Assembly: GCA_028276345.1 (NCBI GenBank)
Contig: JAPYWM010000097.1
Coordinates: 1 to 5,526 of the forward strand
DNA length: 5,526 nucleotides
Source: Sphingobacterium sp.
GTDB lineage: Bacteria > Bacteroidota > Bacteroidia > SpSt-205
Direction of reading: 5' to 3'
A program made the translations under genes and the position numbers. Under the pieces are notes generated by a model, which made no database searches, was not told the origin of the DNA, and was given only the letters and a program-made list of their open reading frames with translations. Below, one piece after another: positions 1 through 5,526 of this stretch (position 1 is the stretch's first letter; the number at the start of each line of letters is the position of its first letter).

Positions 1-8
1 TATCTTAG
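1..8 (+). promoter_or_regulatory. Possible Bacteroidetes -7 element (TATCTTAG) for the arginase-like gene
   Basis: TATCTTAG differs from TAnnTTTG at one position and ends 6 nt before ATG 15, the same spacing as the perfect box before rplU. The -33 region lies outside the window, so this cannot be tested here. On its own it would be weak; it gains some support from the parallel at rplU and pheT. Confidence 0.3.
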
Positions 9-14
9 TCGGTG

Positions 15-1172
15 ATGGAGTGGAGCCAGTATTTGCGGCCGGTGGAAGAACCACTGCGGTATTCGCAGCGGCTTTCGCAGGCGGTGTCTTTCCCGCAGGG
101 GGCCATAGCGATTGCAGAGGCGCTAAGTAGGGAGCCGCAGGCGGTGCTTATTGGGTATCCCTATTACTGGCGCAATCAGCGGCTGTATTATCGCGAGGGG
201 ATTACGCGGCTCATTCGGCGGCGGTTGTACAGTCTGGCGCTCATTTCGTCGGCCCTTCGGCTGGTGGATCTGGGGGATGTAGCCCTCAATGACCTGGATG
301 AGGCGCCCCTTCGGCTCGTGGAGGAGCTGGTGACCGAACTCCTTCGTCGCGGGCATCGGGTGATTTTCTTTGGGGGTGGGCAGGAGGCCGCTGAGGCCCT
401 CTACAAAGCTGTCCAAGCGCAGGAGACGCCCTTCACGTACACCCTCATAGACAAGCGGCTGGACCTCATAGACCCCCTCGACCCTTTGGAAGCCCCCGCC
501 CGCACGTACAACCTCAACATCCTCCGCACGCCACCGGTCGTGTGGCCTACCTACCTGCATGTGATTGGCCTGGCCTGGCACTGGGTGAGCCCAACCGAAG
601 AAGATCTCCTTCACACCCGGCTCCAGGTCCCCTATCTCCGCCTCCATGAGGTGCTGGAGGAGCCGAACCGAGCCGAGCCGCTTTTGCGCACGGCGCGGCT
701 CATCTCGGTAGATGGGGGGGTGATCCGGGCCGCCGATGCCCCCAGTGTATTAGACCCCGACCCCGAAGGCCTCCCCATAGAAGTCGCCACCAAGCTCATG
801 CGCTTCGCCGGAAAAGGCTACTACCCCGATGTGCTGCACATAGCGAACTTCCTCCCCCGGCGGGAAGGAGCCGAACGCACCGCCGCTGCCTTCGCCCTGC
901 TCATCTGGTACTTCCTGGAAGCGCTGCTTACGCCCGAAGACGACTTTCCCTTGCCTGACCGCTCTAACCTCGAAGTCTATCCCGTCACCCTCAATACCCC
1001 CGAGGTGACGGAAATACTTTTCTACCGGCATCCGGGCAGTGGCCGCTGGTGGATGAATATAGAACCTATCCACGGCGGCCCAGCGTACCTATTCCCGTGT
1101 GATTTGAGTCATTACCGGTATGCGGTAGAGGCGAAAGAACCGCCGCTCCTGTGGTATCAGCTGCAGACCTGA
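15..1172 (+). CDS. Arginase/formimidoylglutamase-like (ureohydrolase-fold) protein, metal site degenerate
   Basis: A complete 385-residue protein. It resembles the arginase-family proteins, often annotated formimidoylglutamase, found in Bacteroidetes. Signposts, numbered from ATG 15: FFGGGQE (119-125) stands where ureohydrolases have GGDH; IDKRLD (145-150) stands for DAHxD; SVDGGVIRAADAP (231-243) stands for SxDxDxxDP; and the C-terminus has GRWWMNIEP and LFPCDLSHYRYAV, matching the RWW...LPC...Y tail of the Bacteroidetes subfamily. Metal-binding His and Asp residues are partly replaced (Gln/Glu, Arg, Gly), so arginine- or formiminoglutamate-cleaving activity is doubtful; the fold assignment is firmer than any reaction. 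Start: an in-frame TAG at 6-8 limits choices to GTG 12 or ATG 15; I prefer ATG, which lies 6 nt after a -7-like box, as at rplU. It stands alone on the plus strand, convergent with rpmA. Stop is TGA. Confidence 0.8.
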   Translation: MEWSQYLRPVEEPLRYSQRLSQAVSFPQGAIAIAEALSREPQAVLIGYPYYWRNQRLYYREGITRLIRRRLYSLALISSALRLVDLGDVALNDLDEAPLRLVEELVTELLRRGHRVIFFGGGQEAAEALYKAVQAQETPFTYTLIDKRLDLIDPLDPLEAPARTYNLNILRTPPVVWPTYLHVIGLAWHWVSPTEEDLLHTRLQVPYLRLHEVLEEPNRAEPLLRTARLISVDGGVIRAADAPSVLDPDPEGLPIEVATKLMRFAGKGYYPDVLHIANFLPRREGAERTAAAFALLIWYFLEALLTPEDDFPLPDRSNLEVYPVTLNTPEVTEILFYRHPGSGRWWMNIEPIHGGPAYLFPCDLSHYRYAVEAKEPPLLWYQLQT

Positions 1173-1253
1173 GAAGGTAAGACCCTCAACAGCACATGCT
1201 CGCCACCTCCATAAGTAGGCGGCAAGCCAAAATCGCCTCCCTTTCTTACGGGC

Positions 1254-1514
1254 TCAGTTTGCGCCGAGGGGCACTACCTCCACGTACCGCCGCCCCTGCC
1301 GCTCCCGGAACGAAACCACCCCATCTATTAGGGCAAAAAGCGTGTGATCTCGTCCTATCCCTACATTTCGCCCGGGCCAGAACCGCGTGCCCCGCTGCCG
1401 GACTAAGATATTCCCAGCTCGTACTACCTGGCCACCAAACCGCTTTACCCCCAAGCGCTTGCTTTCCGATTCACGCCCGTTGCGTGTGCTACCCAGCCCT
1501 TTTTTGTGCGCCAT
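1254..1514 (-). CDS. rpmA: 50S ribosomal protein bL27
   Basis: An 86-residue protein that is a clear L27, the large-subunit protein whose N-terminal tail reaches the peptidyl-transferase centre. Family blocks are seen in order: MAHKKGLGSTRNGRESESKR at the N-terminus, LGVKRFGGQ, AGNILVRQRGT, WPGRNVGIGRDHTLFAL and a short basic C-terminal strand. Length is normal. The protein begins directly at MAHKK, without the N-terminal extension processed off in Firmicutes. The ATG lies 3 nt after the rplU stop, so the two are almost certainly translated from one mRNA; no Shine-Dalgarno is seen, and coupled translation is plausible. It is the last gene of the minus-strand series and converges with the arginase-like gene. 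Confidence 0.98.
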   Translation of the reverse strand: MAHKKGLGSTRNGRESESKRLGVKRFGGQVVRAGNILVRQRGTRFWPGRNVGIGRDHTLFALIDGVVSFRERQGRRYVEVVPLGAN

Positions 1515-1517
1515 AGC

Positions 1518-1820
1518 TCAGGAAAATTGGATTTCTATGAGAGATAAGGCTTGCCGATGGCCGATGCGCTTCTCGTAGCCTTTCCGACGCTTTTTCTTGA
1601 AGACCCGGATCTTCGGCCCGCGTAGATGTTGCAGAACTTTCACCCTAACCGGATAAGATACCGTCGGTCGGCCCACCTGCACCTGCCCGTCCTTCTCCAA
1701 AAGGAGGACCTCCGAAAGGGTAAACTCGCTCCCTTCCGGATAGGGTAGGCGATTCACGACTATCCGATCCCCTGGCGAGACTTTGCACTGCGTCCCGCCT
1801 AACTCTATAACAGCCAGCAT
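1518..1820 (-). CDS. rplU: 50S ribosomal protein bL21
   Basis: A 100-residue protein matching L21, a 23S rRNA-binding protein of the large subunit. Seen: the N-terminal strand MLAVIELGGTQCKVSPGD, VGRPTV near the middle, the basic block KIRVFKKKRRKGYEKRIGHR and a C-terminal LIEIQF strand. Length is usual for the family. The reading frame is open upstream to a TTG at 1880, but the family N-terminus aligns with ATG 1818-1820, so I use that. A perfect TAnnTTTG box ends 6 nt upstream of this ATG, supporting both the start and a promoter private to rplU-rpmA. No Shine-Dalgarno is present. The usual rplU-rpmA order is kept, with a 3-nt gap; the YhhN-type gene ends 46 nt upstream. Confidence 0.97.
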   Translation of the reverse strand: MLAVIELGGTQCKVSPGDRIVVNRLPYPEGSEFTLSEVLLLEKDGQVQVGRPTVSYPVRVKVLQHLRGPKIRVFKKKRRKGYEKRIGHRQALSLIEIQFS

Positions 1821-1826
1821 GGGCCG

Positions 1827-1834
1827 CAAAGATA
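1827..1834 (-). promoter_or_regulatory. Bacteroidetes-type -7 promoter element for rplU-rpmA
   Basis: Read on the minus strand this is TATCTTTG, an exact match to the Bacteroidetes sigma -7 consensus TAnnTTTG. Six bases (CGGCCC) separate it from the rplU ATG, so transcription would begin at or within a few bases of the start codon. I see no TTG-type -33 element at the usual distance upstream, which lowers confidence. Confidence 0.5.
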
Positions 1835-1866
1835 GGGAATCTTGGGCACATACAGCCCTCCGGCGC

Positions 1867-2499
1867 TCAGCGGGCACCAACCCGCTCCATGACCCGCTGC
1901 GTACGAGCTATCATGAGCCCATGTCCCGCAGCATACAACCCCATCACCCACCCATCCCCATAGGGCACCGGTGCCACAAACTTCACATAGGCGATGAGTG
2001 TATCAGACACCCAAAAGCTTAGAAGCCCCAGCCATAAAACTACATCCCGAACCCGCACGGCCGTCCAGCTTGTTCCTACGAGGACTATGGCGTACGCCGG
2101 CACTAGTCCCCGGAAAGGCCCTTTGAGGGCCGGCCACAAAAAGCCGATTATGCTGGCCCCTAAAAGCAGGGCCGTTCCCGCCCCTAAGCCATATTCTATG
2201 CCCCTTGCCGTTCGGGGCAGCTGACTCCACCCCACGCCATAGCTCACCCACATGAGCGTGAAACTCCCCATCCCGACCATAAACAGCGTTTCTCGCTCCG
2301 GTCAGAGGAGCGCTATATCGCCTACCCACGCGAAAAATAATCCCAGCTGGAAAACTTTGGGCAGGTGTCGGCCCCAAGCATAAAATAAAACCGGCACCAG
2401 CGCTGCCTTGATTGGAATAAAAACGCTAAAAAGCGACGGGGATGTCGCCAGAACCGCCGCTAAAAAGCCAATCACCCAGTAAAGTGCACGAGGTATCAC
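1867..2499 (-). pseudogene. YhhN/TMEM86-family membrane protein, interrupted by one in-frame TGA
   Basis: Read through, 210 codons, close to the length of E. coli YhhN (208 residues as recalled). The family comprises polytopic membrane proteins; its TMEM86 members are lysoplasmalogenases that cleave the vinyl ether bond of lysoplasmalogens, while bacterial roles are poorly known. Codons 1-65 run from a GTG start to TGA (2302-2304) and carry about three membrane segments ending in FFAWVGDIALL, the family's conserved GD region. In the same frame follow PERETLF, then MVGMGSFTLMWVSYG and more membrane segments, including SFWVSDTLIAYVKF (acidic SD region, about 165) and LYAAGHGLMIART (about 188-200), which parallels the YhhN C-terminus. 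There is no frameshift; only the TGA breaks it. The GTG lies 9 nt after the pheT stop, with no other good start, so it is probably co-transcribed with pheT. It may be a recent pseudogene, a sequence error, or a read-through gene; ATG 2278-2280 could restart the second part. Confidence 0.8.
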
Positions 2500-2508
2500 A
2501 CAGGTACA

Positions 2509-4911
2509 CTAAAACTTCTCTGCTTTTCGGACTTGTGCGCCCAGCCTTTCCAGTGCCAGGATGGCCTTAGCGAGGAGGCGATGGATATCCGTCTCTTCTA
2601 AGGTGCGGTCTGGCGCTTGCAAGTACAGGCGTATACCGTAGCTGAGCCCCCGTTCGGGGTCTTCGTACCGGTCAAAGGGCTCTATTCGGAGGAGTACTTT
2701 TTCCGGGGCGAGGGCTTCCGCCACAGCGGAAGTCAGCTCCGCATAAGACCGCTCCGGCGGCTTGTAAAAGCTGAGGTCTTTTATCACTACCGGGAAAAGC
2801 GAGAGCGGCTCATAATGCGGGGCGCGCCGAGGCGGCATGCTGAGAAGGACCTCCGTGTCAAACTCCGCATAGGCCACCGGCTCAGACTCGATCCCCGCCC
2901 AAGTTTTATACTGGGGATGTAAAAGGCCGGCTGTGCCTAAGAGCCGCTCACCCTGGTAGAGGTGTACACCCTCCAGCCAGAGGCTGTTTTCGGTATGGTA
3001 GAAACTTTTCAGGGAATACGGGATGCCCAGCCGTTTTAGAAGTCCCTCTACTACGGATAGGAAGGCTTCCCAGAGCGGCATGGCCTGAAGCCCATGGAAA
3101 GGTGGGCGGCCCCACCCCCACAGCGATAGGCGCGCCGACTCTATCCCTTCCCCATAGATGCGCCCCCACTCGTAGGCCCAATACCCCACCGCCCCGTGAT
3201 TCCGATTATAGGCAATCACATCCAGCGCTGAGGATAGAGTGGTGCGCAGGTAGGCCACCTCCTCATAAAGGGGATTATAGAGGCGTATAGGAGCCGTCGG
3301 AAAGTCCGGTCGCAGGGCCTTTTGTCGGGTGAGGGAGTTCGTCCGAATTTCCCACAGCCCCATCCCGGTCAAAAACTCACTTATCGCCTCTCGGAGGAGG
3401 AAGCGCTTTTCCTCGGCGGTAGGTACCTGATACGCAGCAGGCAGCGGCTGGCTAAGCTTCGGAAGCCTTTCCCACCCCACTATCCGGAGAATTTCCTCAG
3501 CCACATCCACGGGCCGCGTTACATCCAGCCGATAACGAGGAACCGCTATGTGCCACTGCGCTTCGGACGCTCGGCTTTCTATCTGAATGTCCAGCCGCTG
3601 GAGGTAGGTTTCTACGTCAGTCGGTGCCAGGGATAAGCCTATCATCCGGGAAAGCGCCGGCAGGTGAATAGCAAACCGGTGTGGAGCGGTATGGGCCTCC
3701 GCATGAACTTCTACGTGGGGCGAGGCGGAGAGCTGAGGCGCCATCTGCGCTAAGAGGGCCACGGCATATTCAGCGGCCCAAGGTACGGCCATAGGGTCCG
3801 TACCCCGAATAAAGCGATACCCACTTTCGGTAGTGAGGTGCAAGCGCCGACTGGTTCGCCGCAGAAACTTCGGCGAAAAGTAGGCCGACTCTAAGAAAAT
3901 CCGCGTGGTACTTTCGCTGACGGCCGTGCGAAGGCCGCCGATTAGTCCCCCCAAGCACGCTGGGCCTGCTTCATCGGCGATCACGACATCCCCGGGCATA
4001 AGCATGAGCTGCTTCCCGCCTAAGGTTTCAAAAGGCTGTCCTTCCCGAAGTGGCCCTATCCAGAGGGTTTTTCCGGATAGCTTATCCGCATCAAAGGCGT
4101 GAAGCGGCTGCCCAAAGCCTACGAGGAGGTAGTTCGTAACGTCCACGATGGGATGAATGCTGCGCAGTCCCACAGCTTCCAGGCGGTAGCGCATCCAGGC
4201 GGGGGTCTGCGTAGCGGGGATGTTTTCCACGTAGATGCCTCCATAACGGGGTACAGCTTCGCTATCCGGCACTTCAAGGGTGTAAGGGAAAGGCAGGGTA
4301 GGAGGCACCGGCTCATAAGCGGGCCGCTGGAGCGGAGCCCCTGTCAGGACAGCATATTCCCGGGCAATACCCCAATGGCTGAGGGCATCCCCGCGGTTGG
4401 GTGTCGCGCTAATCTCCAGGATGAGGTCTTCGTAATCGCCGAGATACTCGTTTAGGGGGAGGCCCACGGGCGCTTCAGCCGACAAGATCCAAATACCCTC
4501 CGTATCGTCCCCAAGTCCAAGCTCCCATTGCGAGCAGAGCATCCCCTCCGATGGGACCCCCCGAAAAGGCCGGGCTTGAATCGCTAACTGCCCTTTCGGC
4601 GTGGAGAGAACGGCTCCTGGTAGGGCTACAGGAACTTTATCGCCGGCCCGGACATTCTGGGCGCCCGTTACGATCGTATAACTTCGGTCATCTCCGACAT
4701 GCACCGTGGCTACCCAGAGCTTATCGGCGTTGGGGTGCTTCTCGATGTGGGAGACGTAGCCGATGCGTACAGCTTGTAAGTGTGTCGGGAGGCGCCGGTA
4801 AGGTTCTATTCCTTCTACTTCCAGGCCTGCCCGGGTCAGGCGCTCAGCAAAAGCTTCGGGGCTTTCCCGGATGGCTATGAGTTCATTCAGCCACCGCCAC
4901 GAAATCCGCAC
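2509..4911 (-). CDS. pheT: Phenylalanine-tRNA ligase beta subunit
   Basis: 800 residues, the full length of bacterial PheT; with PheS it forms the alpha2beta2 enzyme that charges tRNA-Phe. Domains in order: N-terminal helix region (MRISWRWLNE); EMAP-like tRNA-binding domain, about 40-145 (HPNADKLWVATV, VTGAQNVRAGD, GVPSEGMLCS, LGLGDDTEGI); ATPNRGDALSHWGIAREYA (169-187); the B3/B4 editing module, about 205-395, with VDVTNYLLVGFGQPLHAFD (256-274) and FLESAYF (339-345); RRTSRRLHLTTESGYRFIRG (351-370); B5, about 405-485 (VPRYRLDV, AEEILRIVGW); the catalytic-like core with NPLYEEVAYLRTTL (546-559); and the C-terminal ferredoxin-fold anticodon-binding domain, about 697-797 (LFPVVIKDLSF, LQAPDRTLEE, LERLGAQVRK). 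The aminoacylation site itself lies in PheS, which is not in the window. The start is GTG, chosen because the family N-terminus begins there. No domain is missing; stop is TAG. Confidence 0.98.
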   Translation of the reverse strand: MRISWRWLNELIAIRESPEAFAERLTRAGLEVEGIEPYRRLPTHLQAVRIGYVSHIEKHPNADKLWVATVHVGDDRSYTIVTGAQNVRAGDKVPVALPGAVLSTPKGQLAIQARPFRGVPSEGMLCSQWELGLGDDTEGIWILSAEAPVGLPLNEYLGDYEDLILEISATPNRGDALSHWGIAREYAVLTGAPLQRPAYEPVPPTLPFPYTLEVPDSEAVPRYGGIYVENIPATQTPAWMRYRLEAVGLRSIHPIVDVTNYLLVGFGQPLHAFDADKLSGKTLWIGPLREGQPFETLGGKQLMLMPGDVVIADEAGPACLGGLIGGLRTAVSESTTRIFLESAYFSPKFLRRTSRRLHLTTESGYRFIRGTDPMAVPWAAEYAVALLAQMAPQLSASPHVEVHAEAHTAPHRFAIHLPALSRMIGLSLAPTDVETYLQRLDIQIESRASEAQWHIAVPRYRLDVTRPVDVAEEILRIVGWERLPKLSQPLPAAYQVPTAEEKRFLLREAISEFLTGMGLWEIRTNSLTRQKALRPDFPTAPIRLYNPLYEEVAYLRTTLSSALDVIAYNRNHGAVGYWAYEWGRIYGEGIESARLSLWGWGRPPFHGLQAMPLWEAFLSVVEGLLKRLGIPYSLKSFYHTENSLWLEGVHLYQGERLLGTAGLLHPQYKTWAGIESEPVAYAEFDTEVLLSMPPRRAPHYEPLSLFPVVIKDLSFYKPPERSYAELTSAVAEALAPEKVLLRIEPFDRYEDPERGLSYGIRLYLQAPDRTLEETDIHRLLAKAILALERLGAQVRKAEKF

Positions 4912-4915
4912 GGCC

Positions 4916-4923
4916 CAAAAGTA
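4916..4923 (-). promoter_or_regulatory. Bacteroidetes-type -7 promoter element for pheT
   Basis: On the minus strand this reads TACTTTTG, an exact TAnnTTTG match, separated from the pheT GTG by only GGCC. It sits in the 58-nt gap after the HmuY-like gene, where a pheT promoter would be expected. The predicted start of transcription falls at about the GTG, implying little or no leader, and leaving no room for a Phe-codon attenuator downstream of this promoter. No clear -33 element is seen. Confidence 0.5.
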
Positions 4924-4969
4924 GAAAACATCCCCCGACGGCCTGGCTGAGCTGGGAGCGGTATCTTTC

Positions 4970-5526
4970 TCACAGCCCGCTGTACCGGAGCTTCACGCTG
5001 CCTTTTCGCCCGGCTTCGTCGTAGAAGTCTACAAACTGCACCTTGTAATAGGCCTCTGGTCCCATTTCCAGCACGTAGTACCGCGAAAAGTCTATCACAT
5101 AGGTGCCTGTCTCAAAGCTATACCGCTTCCAGTCGTAGCCGATGACGTCTCGTTGGGTAGTCCACTGGAGCTGACTGAGGCTGGCATAGGTGAAGTCCTC
5201 GAAAGAAATCTCCGAGGCGCTTACCACGGCTGCGCGCCGCCCCATGGGTAAAAGCGCCCCCACTACGGGATAATACCGAAACTCCTCAGGCTGATCCGGA
5301 TAGTAGTGCACATACCGCGTCAAAATCAGCTCTACTTCCCAGGGGGGCAGGATAGCAATAGTGTGGCCAGGCTTGTCTAAGGAGAGGTACTGGGGCTGCG
5401 GGCTTCGGGGGAGAGTCCACTCGCCGGACGGTGTGCCGGACATGGTGTAAGTACGCACGGTGATGCCTTCGGCAGTGGCTTTGAGCTGGATTTTCTGATA
5501 GCGCTGGGCAGGATTCGTGTAGAAGA
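4970..5526 (-). CDS. HmuY-family protein, C-terminal part (5' end outside window)
   Basis: 184 codons are visible and the frame stays open to the window edge, so the N-terminus, including any signal peptide or lipobox, is missing. An internal GTG at 5456-5458 is not a likely start, since the coding sequence runs on upstream. The pattern fits the HmuY family of Bacteroidetes: WEVELILTRYVHYY corresponds to the W-D-x-x-F-T-R-Y block; YYPVVGALLPMGRRAA to the Y-x-V-T-G-V-L-L-N block; ISFEDF and QRDVIGYDWKRYSF to the next; and YYVLEMGPEAYYKVQFVDFY with a following G-x-x-G-S stretch to the C-terminal strands. The family is named for P. gingivalis HmuY, a haem-binding outer-membrane lipoprotein, but many members have no shown ligand, and the haem-ligand residues cannot be assigned here. 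Surface or periplasmic location is inferred from the family. It ends 58 nt upstream of pheT with TGA. Confidence 0.75.
   Translation of the reverse strand, partial: FYTNPAQRYQKIQLKATAEGITVRTYTMSGTPSGEWTLPRSPQPQYLSLDKPGHTIAILPPWEVELILTRYVHYYPDQPEEFRYYPVVGALLPMGRRAAVVSASEISFEDFTYASLSQLQWTTQRDVIGYDWKRYSFETGTYVIDFSRYYVLEMGPEAYYKVQFVDFYDEAGRKGSVKLRYSGL

Noticed and set aside
1217..1238. Inverted repeat AGGCG-12 nt-CGCCT between the convergent genes, as a possible bidirectional terminator.
   Set aside because: The stem is only 5 bp with a 12-nt loop and no T-run follows on either strand.
1196..1516. A 106-codon plus-strand open frame opposite rpmA.
   Set aside because: It is antisense to a certain ribosomal protein gene and its product has no recognisable features.
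1821..1880. Longer L21 with 20 extra N-terminal residues from a TTG at 1880.
   Set aside because: The L21 family N-terminus aligns at ATG 1820; the extension has no family similarity and would overlap the end of the YhhN-type gene and the promoter box.
2281..2304. Selenocysteine insertion at the TGA of the YhhN-type gene; a short inverted repeat (AGCG-AGAAA-CGCT, 2285-2297) follows the TGA.
   Set aside because: The stem is only 4 bp, the loop lacks the GGU/GGA-type bases of bacterial SECIS elements, and the aligned residue in E. coli YhhN is Leu, not Cys.
2003..2377. A 124-codon open frame on the minus strand overlapping the TGA of the YhhN-type gene, as a possible frameshift product that bypasses the stop.
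   Set aside because: It is in another frame and its product lacks membrane segments and family motifs, whereas the original frame resumes clear YhhN similarity right after the TGA.
4912..4969. Terminator or attenuator between the HmuY-like gene and pheT.
   Set aside because: The best pairing is about 4 bp across a long loop, and there is no leader reading frame or run of Phe codons.
5113..5120. Exact TAnnTTTG match (TAGCTTTG on the minus strand).
   Set aside because: It lies inside the HmuY-like coding sequence, about 200 nt from the next start; a chance match is likely.
1..5526. Reassignment of TGA to Trp, which would repair the YhhN-type gene.
   Set aside because: TGA is the natural stop of the arginase-like, rpmA, rplU, YhhN-type and HmuY-like genes, and Trp is encoded by TGG throughout.

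Overview
The window most likely comes from a member of the Bacteroidota (Bacteroidetes) with a GC-rich chromosome. Three things point there: a HmuY-family protein, an arginase-like protein of the type carried by flavobacteria and relatives, and matches to the Bacteroidetes -7 promoter element (TAnnTTTG) just upstream of gene starts. None of the four visible gene starts with readable upstream sequence, nor the rplU-rpmA junction, shows a Shine-Dalgarno sequence, which also fits this phylum. Genus cannot be told from the sequence.

Layout. One complete plus-strand gene (15-1172) encodes an arginase/formimidoylglutamase-like protein whose metal site looks degraded. It converges on a minus-strand series that fills the rest of the window. 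In transcription order, right to left, this series is: the C-terminal 184 residues of a HmuY-like protein (4970-5526, start outside the window), pheT (2509-4911, phenylalanine-tRNA ligase beta chain), a YhhN/TMEM86-family membrane protein broken by one in-frame TGA (1867-2499), rplU (1518-1820, ribosomal protein L21) and rpmA (1254-1514, L27). Gaps between minus-strand genes are 58, 9, 46 and 3 nt. The only gap at the convergent junction is 81 nt (1173-1253) and holds no gene or convincing terminator. No RNA gene, mobile element, CRISPR array or long repeat is visible.

Function. pheT, rplU and rpmA are core translation genes. The YhhN-type gene sits between them and looks co-transcribed with pheT, since it starts 9 nt after the pheT stop. 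The HmuY-like gene is an envelope-type protein and probably unrelated in function.

Most worth a second look: the single TGA splitting an otherwise intact YhhN gene; the repeated arrangement of a -7 box ending 4-6 nt before a start codon (pheT, rplU, and a one-mismatch version at the arginase-like gene), which suggests leaderless transcripts; and the lost metal ligands of the arginase-like protein. I found no clear sign of a wholly new multi-gene system.
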